Counted from the stretch's first letter, positions 35,205-44,596 are shown. The stretch: 64,000 bases of DNA from GCA-002722245 sp038154685 (GCA_038154685.1 JAYPYW010000007.1:1-64000), one strand, 5' to 3'. The notes: generated by a model not told the origin, from the sequence alone. Translations and numbers: made by a program.

Positions 35205-36338
35205 ATGGATATTCCTTTTAATAAACCATTCCTTACTGGAAATGAAACTGCATATATTGAAAAAGCAGTGCTTTCTCAAAAAATTTGTGGTGATGGAAAC
35301 TACACTAAGTTGTGTCACGAGTTTTTTGAAAAGAAATATGGTTTTAAAAAAGCATTATTAACAACAAGTTGTACCGACGCACTTGAGATGTCGGCAATTC
35401 TTTTGGATATAAAAGAGGGAGATGAGGTGATTATGCCTTCTTATACTTTTGTTTCCACAGCTAATGCCTTTGTATTAAGAGGAGCAAAAATAGTTTTTAT
35501 TGATTCTCAAAAAGGTCATCCTAATATGGATGCTGATCTTATTGAAGATTTGATAACAGATAAAACCAAAGCTATTGTTCCAGTTCATTACGCAGGAATG
35601 AGTTGTGATATGGATAAAATTATGTCGGTAGCGAATAAACATAATTTGTTTGTTGTTGAAGATTCTGCCCAAGCTGTAGATTCATTTTATAATGGAAAGC
35701 CGCTAGGTAGTTTTGGGCATATGGCTACTTTTTCTTTTCATGAAACCAAGAATATTATTTGTGGAGAAGGGGGGATGCTTGTTATAAATGATGAAAAGTT
35801 TATCGCTAGAGCAGAAATAATCCGAGAAAAAGGGACGAATAGAAGTCAGTTTTACAGAGGAGAAGTTAACAAATATGGCTGGATGGATATTGGATCGAGC
35901 TTCTTACCATCTGATGTAATTGCGGCTTTTCTATACGCTCAACTTGAAAAAATTGAAGAAATTCAAGGCAAGCGATTAGCCATCTGGAATAAATACTACG
36001 ATGAATTAAAAGTTTTAGAGGAAAAGAATAAAATAAAACTCCCTGTTCTCCCTGAAGGAGCTACCAATAACGCTCATCTATTTTTTATGATTCTTAAAAC
36101 AGAAGAGGAGAGAAATAATTACTTGAAATTTATGAGAGAACACGGAGTTAATCCTGTTTTCCATTATTTAAGTTTGCATAAGAGTCCTTACTACGAGGAT
36201 AAACACGGCGATAGAGATCTTCCGGAATCAGATAGATATACCGAAACTTTAGTGAGGCTACCGTTGTATTTTTCTCTTGAGGACGACGAAACAGATTTTA
36301 TTATAAGTAAGACATTAGACTTCTTCAATAATATTTAG
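35205..36338 (+). CDS. wecE: dTDP-4-amino-4,6-dideoxygalactose transaminase
   Basis: 377 residues from ATG 35205 (a TTG at 35187 is less likely). The match to WecE/RffA is long and specific: EGDEVIMPSYTFVSTANAFV, then LRGAKIVF; IVPVHYAGMSCDMD; D153 in VVEDSAQAV; Schiff-base K182 in FSFHETKNIICGEGG; EIIREKGTNRSQFYRG and DIGSSFLPSD. It should make dTDP-4-amino-4,6-dideoxygalactose (Fuc4N) from dTDP-4-keto-6-deoxyglucose. The dTDP-glucose genes rmlA and rmlB are not in the window. Confidence 0.88.
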   Translation: MDIPFNKPFLTGNETAYIEKAVLSQKICGDGNYTKLCHEFFEKKYGFKKALLTTSCTDALEMSAILLDIKEGDEVIMPSYTFVSTANAFVLRGAKIVFIDSQKGHPNMDADLIEDLITDKTKAIVPVHYAGMSCDMDKIMSVANKHNLFVVEDSAQAVDSFYNGKPLGSFGHMATFSFHETKNIICGEGGMLVINDEKFIARAEIIREKGTNRSQFYRGEVNKYGWMDIGSSFLPSDVIAAFLYAQLEKIEEIQGKRLAIWNKYYDELKVLEEKNKIKLPVLPEGATNNAHLFFMILKTEEERNNYLKFMREHGVNPVFHYLSLHKSPYYEDKHGDRDLPESDRYTETLVRLPLYFSLEDDETDFIISKTLDFFNNI

Positions 36339-36339
36339 T

Positions 36340-37342
36340 TTGAGATCATTTCTAACCATTAACGATTTAAACTTAAGTGCTCTTTCTGTTGGTTTAATGA
36401 CTAATATTTCACCAGCTGAAGAAAGCCAAAAACTTAAATTATTTTCGGAAGCATTCGAATTGGGGATAAACAGTTTTGATACTGCTCCTAATNNNNNNNN
36501 NNGCTCCTAATTATCAAGATGGCTATTCAGATATTTTTCTTGGGAAATTAGTAAGAGAATTAGGACGAGAGAATTTATTCATATCTAGTAAAATTTATTT
36601 CCCAAACAATTATTCCAATGAAAAATCTTTAAGTAATTCCCATTTAGTAAAAACGCTTGATGGCTCGTTAAAATCAATGGAGACAGATTATTTAGATTGC
36701 TTTTTACTACATCGATTTGATAACACAACACCTATAGAAGAGACCCTAGGCTCTCTTTCCAAATCCTACAAAGCAGGTAAGTTTAAATCGTGGGGCATTT
36801 CTGCATTTTCATTGGAAGAGGTTTTGGATTATTATTATTTATCAGAAAAATTTGATTTACCTCGTCCAAGATTTGCTCAATACGCATACAACCTTTTTAA
36901 CAGGTCTATTGAGAAAGAGTTTGATGCGGTTTTTTTAAAAAAATCAATTAATGTTTTTGCATACTATCCTTTAGCCCAAGGAGTTTTAACAGGGAAATAT
37001 TTAAAGGAAACAAAATCTTCAAGAGGAAACGATGAATTTTTTAAGAAATTCATGTGGGACTTAACTCCAGATAAAATTGAAAAGGTTAAGCTTTTAAATG
37101 AGTATTGCCTTGAAAAACAGCTGGATATGATAGAGGTGGCCTATTTATGGTGTTTAAGGAATGAAAATGTGGTTTCATTAATAACCAATTTTAGGAACTC
37201 AAAGCAATTAAATCATAATATAAACTGCCTAAAATCAGCTTTTAATTCCGAAATAAAAACTACTTTAGAAGGTATCTTTTCAAATAAACCAATTAACCAA
37301 TATACAGGACAACAGTATGAAATCAGTGAACGTACATTATGA
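36340..37342 (+). CDS. Aldo/keto reductase interrupted by a false assembly gap
   Basis: The gene starts with TTG 36340 (RSFLTINDLNLSALSVGLM) directly after the wecE stop, or with ATG 36397. At 36493-36502 are 10 N flanked on both sides by the same 9 bases GCTCCTAAT. Deleting one copy and the N run joins the two halves in frame as FDTAPNYQDGYSDIFLGK, the standard AKR motif, giving catalytic Asp and Tyr; the Lys follows in FISSKIYF and His in DCFLLHRFD. About 327 residues corrected. A sugar or ketone reductase role is likely; it overlaps the following PhyH gene by 26 bases. Confidence 0.85.
36493..36502. other. Assembly gap (10 N) with duplicated flanks
   Basis: The 9-mer GCTCCTAAT occurs at 36484-36492 and again at 36503-36511, immediately either side of the N run. 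This is what overlapping contig ends joined without merging would produce. Confidence 0.95.
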
Positions 37343-38144
37343 AATTGAAGCAGATAGTGTTGACCTTTCGCTAGAAGGGGAAACATTTGTGGGAGAACCT
37401 AAAGTTTTGGTGGATCAAGATGTAAATTTAATTGATGGTTTACCATGGAAGGATGAAGGTTTTGCAATAGAGCCTTTTTTAAGTGAGGATGTTCATGAAG
37501 AAATGATTAAGGGATTAACGCAAAAAGTTAAAAACTTAGTTGCAGATGCTGGAGGGACAGTAGATGATGATTTTACACTAGAAAGATATCATTTATATGT
37601 TAATGACGAGATTCATTTAAAAATAGCAGGGATTATACAGCCTGGATGGCATATTGATACTTTTCCAGTTGATTTTAATTTAATAAATGAGAAAGTTTCT
37701 CAAATGGTTAATCAAACTGTTACTGCAGAAGCCAAGCATATAGGTATATATAATTACTTCTTGAGGATTGTTAGACCAATGAAGTTTCAAGATAATAATC
37801 CTCCTCATAGAGATGTTTGGCTAGATCATTTGAGAAACGCCGTTAATATCTATGTGCCTGTTTGCGGAAGCAACCAAAAGAGTTCATTACCTCTTGTAAG
37901 CGGAAGTCATTTAGCGAAAGAATCTGAAATTGAAAGAACAAAAGATGGTGCGTTATTGAATGGAACAAAATATTCCGTTCCTTGCGTAATATCATATAAA
38001 GGTAATAACCCAACGTTGGAAAGACCAGACGTTAAGAAAAATGAAATAATGGTTTTTTCTCCTTATTTAATTCACGGAGGAGGATATAATATGCAGGAAG
38101 ACTGTACTCGTATTTCGCTTGAAGCTAGATTCTGGAAGAGTTAA
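37317..38144 (+). CDS. PhyH-like Fe(II)/2-oxoglutarate oxygenase
   Basis: 275 residues, more divergent than the other three copies. Iron ligands H164 and D166 (PPHRDVW) and H253 (YLIHGGGYN), with R265 for 2-oxoglutarate; LPLVSGSH around residue 191 is a typical PhyH strand. The extended N-terminus (first 90 residues) has no obvious match. Start ATG 37317 overlaps the AKR end by 26 bases; a GTG at 37326 is an alternative. Substrate not known. Confidence 0.75.
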   Translation: MKSVNVHYEIEADSVDLSLEGETFVGEPKVLVDQDVNLIDGLPWKDEGFAIEPFLSEDVHEEMIKGLTQKVKNLVADAGGTVDDDFTLERYHLYVNDEIHLKIAGIIQPGWHIDTFPVDFNLINEKVSQMVNQTVTAEAKHIGIYNYFLRIVRPMKFQDNNPPHRDVWLDHLRNAVNIYVPVCGSNQKSSLPLVSGSHLAKESEIERTKDGALLNGTKYSVPCVISYKGNNPTLERPDVKKNEIMVFSPYLIHGGGYNMQEDCTRISLEARFWKS

Positions 38145-38153
38145 TCAATTTTT

Positions 38154-39257
38154 ATGCAAAAGTATAGAGTCTTATTAGTAGTTACAGAGTTTTGGCAGGC
38201 TGGTTGTCAGAAGTATAACTATGAAATGGATAAATGGATAAACAAGGATAGGTTTGAAACCCAAATACTTTGTTATCATGATATAGGCTCTAATCCCGAT
38301 TGGGAAGATTATTATTATCCATTACACCAAGAGTTTGGTACTAAAATCAATTTTTTAAGTGATTTTAAAACAAGGTATGGTAGGATAAGAAAGAAAGAAG
38401 GTGTTGACAAGGAGGGGTTAAATTCTTTTGTTGATTCTTTCGACACGGTTATTTTTCAGGGGGAATATTGTTGGGCAGGTTTTGCAAGATATTTCACTTA
38501 TAACAAAAAGAAATTCTATATATCAATCCATAATAGTATTGTTCAAGCTGAAGAAAATTATGCAGGTTTCGACAGGAGTTTAAAGCATAATTTTATTACT
38601 TCTTTTACTCCTGAATTGGCTAAATACGAATTTCAGGAATTTGATGATTATAATTTTTACCATTTTCCATTGTCTATTTCTGCTAAATGGGAAAATGAAT
38701 GGAAACCTGAGTTTTTTAATTCCAAAAGGATTGGAATCTTCACAAGGTTGACCAAAGGGAAGCCAATAACACCGTTTTTATATTCTTTTCATTTATTAAG
38801 AGACAAAATACCAGATGCAAAATTGTTAATCTTTGGAAACGGAGATCCTGAAGAGGCTGGGATTATGGAGCATGTTAATTTACTTAACTTAAATGATTCT
38901 GTTCAATTTATGGGTCATGCTCAAGACATAGTTGAAAGTGCCGTTGAGCATGAATTAAGCTTGGTGTTTTTCCATGGATATCATCATATGCCTGGAGGTT
39001 TCGCTTCTTTCCAATTAAGCTCTGCAGGAATACCTCAACTTTTCTTTGAAATGATACCTCAAGATCTTACAGAAAGGGATGTGGTATTGTATTCGACAAA
39101 TAGTGTTAGAGCTTATACCGATAAAGCAGTTGGGTTATTAAACAACAAAGAGGCATTAACCAAATTATCTGCCGACCAATTTGTAGTTAATAAGGAACAA
39201 AGGGATATCGAAAAGAATATCGTGGATTTAGAAGATTATTTAATCTCAAGGATTTAA
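38154..39257 (+). CDS. Glycosyltransferase, GT4-like
   Basis: 367 residues with a GT-B layout: N-terminal VLLVVTEFWQAGCQKYNYEM, then a donor domain with RIGIFTRLTKGKPITPFLYS, AKLLIFGNGDPEEAG and VQFMGHAQDIVESAV. The usual EX7E region is altered (MPGGFASFQLSSAGIPQL), so the donor site is divergent. Belongs to the plus-strand glycan run. Confidence 0.78.
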   Translation: MQKYRVLLVVTEFWQAGCQKYNYEMDKWINKDRFETQILCYHDIGSNPDWEDYYYPLHQEFGTKINFLSDFKTRYGRIRKKEGVDKEGLNSFVDSFDTVIFQGEYCWAGFARYFTYNKKKFYISIHNSIVQAEENYAGFDRSLKHNFITSFTPELAKYEFQEFDDYNFYHFPLSISAKWENEWKPEFFNSKRIGIFTRLTKGKPITPFLYSFHLLRDKIPDAKLLIFGNGDPEEAGIMEHVNLLNLNDSVQFMGHAQDIVESAVEHELSLVFFHGYHHMPGGFASFQLSSAGIPQLFFEMIPQDLTERDVVLYSTNSVRAYTDKAVGLLNNKEALTKLSADQFVVNKEQRDIEKNIVDLEDYLISRI

Positions 39258-39307
39258 TTGCTTTAGTTTGATTTGTAATTAGTTTAAAAGGGTTATTAAT
39301 ATTCTTT

Positions 39308-39315
39308 TAAATTTG
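39308..39315 (+). promoter_or_regulatory. -7 box before the 39345 gene
   Basis: TAAATTTG, 29 bases before ATG 39345, in an 87-base intergenic gap. Confidence 0.4.
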
Positions 39316-39344
39316 TAGGTATTGGAAATTGATAAAATAGCTCA

Positions 39345-40283
39345 ATGGCAGATCTAAAGCCAATCAAATATTCATATTCTTTAGGTGAAAGACTTTTTGG
39401 AAGATTAAACTTTCTATTCCTAGTAAAGTTTGGGGAGTTATTTCGAAAGACCTATAAGACCTCTTCTAGTATTCAGGTTGACCGTGAAATAGAGGCTAAA
39501 ACTTTATCTAAAAAGGAATACGTTTTTACTTGTTACTTTACTAAGTTAAAAGATCCAATAAAAGGCATCGTTAGAAATAATCCCGATTTTAAATACATAG
39601 CTCCTTGGTACAATAGTATGATGAGTTTAGGGTTGAATGGGGTAATTGTTCATGATGGTTTAACAGAAGAGTTTATTAAGGAATACGAAAACGAAAAGAT
39701 TACATTTGTGAAATATGTTCCAGGTAAATACTCAATATTTGAGGAGAGATGGATGGCGTATTATTTATTGCTGACTAGCAATAATATCGAAAAAGTATTT
39801 CTAACAGATTCTAACGATGTTACTGTAAATAAGAATCCTTTTGAAGCCCATAAATTTGATGGGAAGCTTTTTGTTGGGAGAGATAGAGCGAATAGAGTTG
39901 GTGATTCGGAGTGGATAGTAGATGAAATGAATCTCTTCATAAAGGAGTCTGGTTATAACGTTAATCCGATTGTTTTACATCAAATTTTATTTAATGCTGG
40001 TATCTTGGGTGGAGAGAAGGTAACTGTAATCGAAATAATCCAAAGAATCATAGAGTTAACACTTATGGCACAATCTGATCATCATAAGGATATGAGTCTT
40101 TTAAATATTGCGATTAGCGAGGTTTTAAAACCTAAAGTAAGTACCAGTTTTTATCAGGATAAGATTGTTGACCCTAAGAATGATCCATTTTCAAAACAGG
40201 AAAAACTAACTTCAGGATTTCCATTGAATAGTGAATTCCAGCAATTAGAAACCAATTCAAAAGCAACTTTTACCCACAAGTAA
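39345..40283 (+). CDS. Putative GT-A fold glycosyltransferase, family not recognised
   Basis: 312 residues. The central segment KVFLTDSNDVTVNKNPFEAH looks like the DxD-type metal site of nucleotide-sugar transferases, and QILFNAGILGG recalls the substrate-binding loop of GT8-like proteins. No signal peptide or membrane helix is seen. The N-terminal 50 residues carry a basic/aromatic stretch that may bind membrane. It precedes a GT2 by 6 bases. I infer a glycosyltransferase from these motifs and context only. Confidence 0.55.
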   Translation: MADLKPIKYSYSLGERLFGRLNFLFLVKFGELFRKTYKTSSSIQVDREIEAKTLSKKEYVFTCYFTKLKDPIKGIVRNNPDFKYIAPWYNSMMSLGLNGVIVHDGLTEEFIKEYENEKITFVKYVPGKYSIFEERWMAYYLLLTSNNIEKVFLTDSNDVTVNKNPFEAHKFDGKLFVGRDRANRVGDSEWIVDEMNLFIKESGYNVNPIVLHQILFNAGILGGEKVTVIEIIQRIIELTLMAQSDHHKDMSLLNIAISEVLKPKVSTSFYQDKIVDPKNDPFSKQEKLTSGFPLNSEFQQLETNSKATFTHK

Positions 40284-40289
40284 ATTACC

Positions 40290-41072
40290 ATGAAACCAAA
40301 AGTTAGTATTGTTATACCTTATTTTAATCACGGTAAGTTTATTGAAGGAACTATTAAATCTGTATTTGATCAAGACTATGATAATATTGAGGTAATTCTT
40401 GTTAATGATTCTTCAACTGATCCAGAAAGTATTGAGGTTTTTGAGAGCTTAAATGATGACCGAATTCAAAAGTATACAGTTCCAAATGGAGGTCCTTGTT
40501 CGGCCAAAAATTTCGGGGTTTCTAAAGCGAAATCTGAGATTATAGGATTTTTAGATTCGGATAATGAGTTTCTCCCTGGTTACATAGATTTCGCTGTTGA
40601 AAGTCTATCTCAGGAGGATGTTATTTGGTGCTTTTCAGATTGTGTTTATTTTGGAGATAAAACTGGTGTAAGAAACCAAGTGTTAAAATCAAAAGAAGAG
40701 ATATTCATCAATAGTCCAATAGATAATTGCCTTTTTATTAAAAAGAGCTGTTTTGAGGAGATTGGTGGTTTTGATGAGTATTTAAACAGACTTGGTTTAG
40801 AGGATTGGGAGCTAATTGTAAGGCTTTTAATCAACGAAAAGCCATTTTTACATAAACCAGTACCATTGTTTAAGTATCGTGTTTTAAACGAGTCTAGAAC
40901 CAATAATGAAGCGAAGGATAATAAAAGGAAAATAGTTAAATATGTTTTTGATAAACATCATGATAAACTATTCGAATATTATTCAGAAATGTACTTTGAG
41001 CTATTAATGCTAAAAGGAAGTAAAGAGTACAAGATTGGTGAGAAAGTTAGGAAGATATTTAAATCGTCCTAA
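40290..41072 (+). CDS. Glycosyltransferase family 2
   Basis: 260 residues, GT-A: VSIVIPYFNHGKFIEGTIKS, VILVNDSSTDPESI, then GPCSAKNFGVSKA and the FLDSDNEF metal motif, followed by GGFDEYLNRLGLEDWELIVRL, the acceptor-side ED motif. Last gene of the plus-strand run begun at 28202; it ends 1 base before the convergent GT2 gene. Confidence 0.92.
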   Translation: MKPKVSIVIPYFNHGKFIEGTIKSVFDQDYDNIEVILVNDSSTDPESIEVFESLNDDRIQKYTVPNGGPCSAKNFGVSKAKSEIIGFLDSDNEFLPGYIDFAVESLSQEDVIWCFSDCVYFGDKTGVRNQVLKSKEEIFINSPIDNCLFIKKSCFEEIGGFDEYLNRLGLEDWELIVRLLINEKPFLHKPVPLFKYRVLNESRTNNEAKDNKRKIVKYVFDKHHDKLFEYYSEMYFELLMLKGSKEYKIGEKVRKIFKSS

Positions 41073-41073
41073 C

Positions 41074-42084
41074 TTAGTCTTTAATGAATTTTAAGTAAGT
41101 CTTCGAAGAAGAAGGAGCTCTTTTAAAGGAGAATAAAATTTTGAACATGTATTTATTCATCATCTTTATTTGAGACTTTCTGAATTCTTTCCCAGCATCT
41201 TCAAAATCCTTCTTTAATCTGTTCTTTAAGGTATACAACCAAAGCGTGAATATACTTAAGTAATCATTTATCATTAATTTGATAAAAGATAAATATCCTT
41301 TTGTTTTAAGGATGTATAGCCATTGAGAAATAGTAAGTTGAGCCGATTTTCTATCAACAGAGTAACTTGCTGAATTGATGTGGAAAATTGCCGCACCTGA
41401 ATAATGAAGGTTTTTTAACCCTAATTTTCTTGCTCTCTGACAAACTTCAACATCCTCGGTGTATATTAAAAAGTCTTCATCTAAGAAAAGGTCGTTTTCC
41501 GTATATCTTTTCTTGTTAGACATTAAGAAAGCTCCACTTACCCATTCAGCTTCATGGTTTTCTTTTAACTTTTCTAAATAAGCGCTTGAATCTTTTTTAG
41601 GTCTCTCTCTGTTAAAAACAATATCTGAAACAGGAGTTAAAGCAATCTCTTCAAAAGTAAGGAAGTCTTCATGCGTAGTGACTTGTAAACTCCTATCATC
41701 ATTCATTAATTGAATACAAAGAAAAGCAACATCTTCTTTTTGCTCAACCTCTTTTAGGTATTTAAAAGCATCACCAATAGCATTGTTCTCAACTAAGGTG
41801 TCATCGTTTAATAGTAATATGTAATCACCTTTTGATGCTCTTACACCTGCGTTGTTTGCCCTTGCGAATCCTGCATTGTAACCCATAGGGTGATAAACTA
41901 CCTTTGGGAATTTTTCCGCTAAGGTGTCCTTCATTTTCCCATCTGTATTATTGTCGGTAACAATAACCTCAAAGTTCACTCCTTCAGTAAACTTAAAAAT
42001 GGATTCAATACAGTTTAAAAGATAATGTTCAGTGTTGTAGTTGATCAATACAATTGATAACTCAACATTATTGGAGTTCTCCAT
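41074..42084 (-). CDS. Glycosyltransferase family 2, rhamnosyltransferase-like
   Basis: 336 residues: LSIVLINYNTEHYLLNCIES, VIVTDNNTDGKM, GYNAGFARANNAGVRASKGDYILLLNDD (metal site) and a C-terminal hydrophobic, basic tail (SFIKLMINDYLSIFTLW) that may bind membrane. Pattern fits the WbbL/rhamnosyltransferase subfamily. It follows the epimerase by 5 bases. Confidence 0.9.
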   Translation of the reverse strand: MENSNNVELSIVLINYNTEHYLLNCIESIFKFTEGVNFEVIVTDNNTDGKMKDTLAEKFPKVVYHPMGYNAGFARANNAGVRASKGDYILLLNDDTLVENNAIGDAFKYLKEVEQKEDVAFLCIQLMNDDRSLQVTTHEDFLTFEEIALTPVSDIVFNRERPKKDSSAYLEKLKENHEAEWVSGAFLMSNKKRYTENDLFLDEDFLIYTEDVEVCQRARKLGLKNLHYSGAAIFHINSASYSVDRKSAQLTISQWLYILKTKGYLSFIKLMINDYLSIFTLWLYTLKNRLKKDFEDAGKEFRKSQIKMMNKYMFKILFSFKRAPSSSKTYLKFIKD

Positions 42085-42089
42085 ATTTA

Positions 42090-43082
42090 TTATTCAAGCC
42101 AAACTTTAGGTAACTTCTCGTAAATCTCAATATTTTCGAATCGTGGAGTTTTTTTCGCTCCATGTTCTTTAACCCAAGCAACCATTTTTTCTGTTCCCTC
42201 TTTTAGGGTAGTGTAATTACTTGTTCCAAATATTGATTCTGCTTTACTGTGATCAGAATAAGCGTTTACAACTTCATTTCTTTGCTCTAAATGACGGATT
42301 TCAACTTTCTTACCCATCACATCCATAATAGTTTCTGCAAGCTCAAGTACTGTGTACTCTTTATCAGCACCAATGTTAATTACTTGATTTAAAGCTTTAG
42401 GATTTTTAGCCGATTGAGCAATATAAGGCGCTACATCTCCGATGTAACTAAAAGCTCTTGTTTGCATACCGTCACCGAAAACAGTTAATGGCTTATCTTG
42501 CATGATTTGGTTCATGAAAATACCAAGAACGTTTCTGTATTTATCTGCAATGTTTTGGTACTCACCGTAAACGTTATGGGGTCTGAAAACAACATAATCA
42601 AGATCAAACATTTCCTTAGTAACCTTAAGTTCCATTTCAATTGCATACTTAGCAATTCCATATGGATCTTCTGGTTGTGGAATTAAATCTTCTCTCATTG
42701 GAAGTTGCCCCGCACCATAAACAGCAATAGATGAAGTGAAAACAAAACACTTTACTTTATGCTTAACAGACTCGTTAATTAAGTTTACACTTCCTAACAA
42801 GTTGTTAGTATAGTTAAATCTTTTAATGAAATGACTAAGTCCTTCAGCAGCATATGCAGCTAAGTGGTATACATAGTCGATTTTATTTTCATCAAAAATA
42901 GAGGTTACTAACTCATGGTCAGTTATCGAACCCTTGATGAATTTAGCTTTTGGGTTAACATTTTCTTCATAACCACCACTTAAATCATCTAAAACAATAA
43001 CGTTATTATTTCCTGCTACAAGTTCATTAACTACGTGAGCTCCAATAAAACCAGCTCCACCTGTTACCAAATAAGTCTCCAT
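42090..43082 (-). CDS. NAD-dependent epimerase/dehydratase (GalE-like SDR)
   Basis: Extended SDR, 330 residues. NAD-binding TGGAGFIGAHVVNEL at 6-20, catalytic Ser in FTSSIAVYG, and YxxxK as YGIAKYAIE; RPHNVYGEYQNIADKY is typical of UDP-glucose 4-epimerase relatives. Probably interconverts a UDP-hexose or UDP-HexNAc for the locus. The 210 bases upstream, before the KAS III gene, are divergent promoter space. Confidence 0.88.
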   Translation of the reverse strand: METYLVTGGAGFIGAHVVNELVAGNNNVIVLDDLSGGYEENVNPKAKFIKGSITDHELVTSIFDENKIDYVYHLAAYAAEGLSHFIKRFNYTNNLLGSVNLINESVKHKVKCFVFTSSIAVYGAGQLPMREDLIPQPEDPYGIAKYAIEMELKVTKEMFDLDYVVFRPHNVYGEYQNIADKYRNVLGIFMNQIMQDKPLTVFGDGMQTRAFSYIGDVAPYIAQSAKNPKALNQVINIGADKEYTVLELAETIMDVMGKKVEIRHLEQRNEVVNAYSDHSKAESIFGTSNYTTLKEGTEKMVAWVKEHGAKKTPRFENIEIYEKLPKVWLE

Positions 43083-43292
43083 CTAAATCTTTTAGTAATA
43101 AAATATGCCTGCAAACATAGGAATAAAATTTCAAATTTTGACATGTGCCTATTGTTTTTAAAGCACTTTCAATTGTTAATAAATCCGGTGTTTTTTAGGG
43201 GGTAGCAATACTTCAAATTAACCTTCCAAAGAAACCTGAATTACACTAAGAAATTTTGGTTTGAGTTGAATTAAAATTTGCAACTTTGATTT

Positions 43293-44246
43293 ATGATTAG
43301 AGTGGAGACTGAATTTCCAAGTTATGTGGTTTCAAATGCTGACCTAGGACTAGAAAAGGAACCCAGGTTTGTAAAGCTTGGTAAGAAACTCGGGATAAAT
43401 GAAAGGAGAATTTGTTCCGAAGAAGAAAGCGGAATTGATTTGGCCGAATTAGCCTGTAAAAAGCTTTTAAATGCCGATGATAAAAATCAAATTGATTTTT
43501 TGATTTATTGCACTCAGTCTCCCGAATATCCTCTACCTACTACAGCTTGTGTTCTTCAGGAAAGGATTGGATTAAGTAAAAATTGCGGGGCGTTGGATTT
43601 TAACCTAGGTTGCTCAGGATATATTTATGGTTTAGCAATGGCTAAATCCATGTTGTTAACTGGTTTGGCAACGAAAGTACTTTTGGTTACAGCAGAGGTT
43701 TATTCCAAACATATTAAGGCGTCTGATTTGAGTAATCGTGCAATTTTTGGTGATGCAGCTACCGCTTCCATTATTGATTTAGAAACTGCAAAATTGATAA
43801 AAGAGTTCGATTTGGGGACTGACGGAAAGGGAGCTGAGAACTTAATTATTAAAAATGGGGGTGAACATTCGTATTTTAGAAAAAAGAGTTCAGATGAAGA
43901 TTTCCTTTTTATGAATGGTCCTGAGGTTTTTAAGTTTGCACTAGAGAGTGTTCCAAAGACGGTTAACGCTTGCTTGAGAAAAAATAATCTAAAACTAGTT
44001 GACGTTGATTATTTTATTTTTCATCAAGCAAATGAATATATGTTGAAATCATTGATGAGGGTAATGGATATTCCTAAGGATAAGTTTTATATTAATGTTG
44101 CAAAAGTAGGTAATACAGTCTCCAATACAATTCCAGTAGCAATTTATGATTGCTTAAATAGGGGTGAAATTAAAAAAGGTGACTGTGTACTTTTATGTGG
44201 GTTTGGTGTAGGTTATTCATGGGGTTCAACCATAATTTATGTTTAA
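43293..44246 (+). CDS. 3-oxoacyl-ACP synthase III (KAS III) family protein, first copy
   Basis: 317 residues, thiolase fold, with the full KAS III triad: C107 (FNLGCSGYIYG), H244 (FIFHQANEY) and N274 (KVGNTVSNTIP), so condensation should be possible. It is not the housekeeping fabH by context: a separate ACP follows 2 bases on, then a second KAS III. Products of such enzymes are beta-ketoacyl-ACPs, but some relatives (CerJ type) transfer acyl groups onto sugars. In this glycan locus either use is possible. Confidence 0.87.
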   Translation: MIRVETEFPSYVVSNADLGLEKEPRFVKLGKKLGINERRICSEEESGIDLAELACKKLLNADDKNQIDFLIYCTQSPEYPLPTTACVLQERIGLSKNCGALDFNLGCSGYIYGLAMAKSMLLTGLATKVLLVTAEVYSKHIKASDLSNRAIFGDAATASIIDLETAKLIKEFDLGTDGKGAENLIIKNGGEHSYFRKKSSDEDFLFMNGPEVFKFALESVPKTVNACLRKNNLKLVDVDYFIFHQANEYMLKSLMRVMDIPKDKFYINVAKVGNTVSNTIPVAIYDCLNRGEIKKGDCVLLCGFGVGYSWGSTIIYV

Positions 44247-44248
44247 AC

Positions 44249-44476
44249 ATGACAAGAGAAGAGTTTTTAAATAGGGTTATTGTTTTGCTAGAACTAGAGA
44301 ATGAACTACAGTTTAGCATTGAGACAAAAATTGAGGATATTCTAGAAGTTGATTCATTAGCTCATGTTTCTATCATTTCATTCATTAACCAAAATTTTAA
44401 AATTGAGATTGAAATTGATGAGTTTTCAAAGTTTGATACTGTTAATGATATTCTTGATTTTATAGGTGTTGCTTAA
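44249..44476 (+). CDS. Dedicated acyl carrier protein
   Basis: 75 residues from ATG 44249, 2 bases after the first KAS III stop (an upstream ATG at 44195 lies inside that gene and is rejected). The phosphopantetheine site is D35-S36-L37 in EVDSLAHVSII, with the acidic helices expected of ACPs. It is much more divergent than FabF-linked AcpP, which suggests a specialised carrier for the flanking KAS III proteins. Confidence 0.85.
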   Translation: MTREEFLNRVIVLLELENELQFSIETKIEDILEVDSLAHVSIISFINQNFKIEIEIDEFSKFDTVNDILDFIGVA

Positions 44477-44572
44477 TTTTTATTCCCGTAGTTTTCGTTT
44501 AGAGTATTTTGCGAGTATTTATGCTTCGTTTGGTTTTAAAGTAGTCTGTTTTTTCTCGAAAAATTAAATTTA

Positions 44573-44580
44573 TACTTTTG
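44573..44580 (+). promoter_or_regulatory. -7 box before the second KAS III gene
   Basis: TACTTTTG, 16 bases before ATG 44597, in the 120-base gap after the ACP gene. It implies that the second KAS III can be transcribed separately. Confidence 0.5.
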
Positions 44581-44596
44581 CTCGAAATTCGGATTA

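Noticed and set aside
44195..44248. Longer N-terminus for the ACP starting inside the KAS III gene
   Set aside because: The extra 18 residues are a frame shadow of the KAS III end; ATG 44249 gives a normal ACP.
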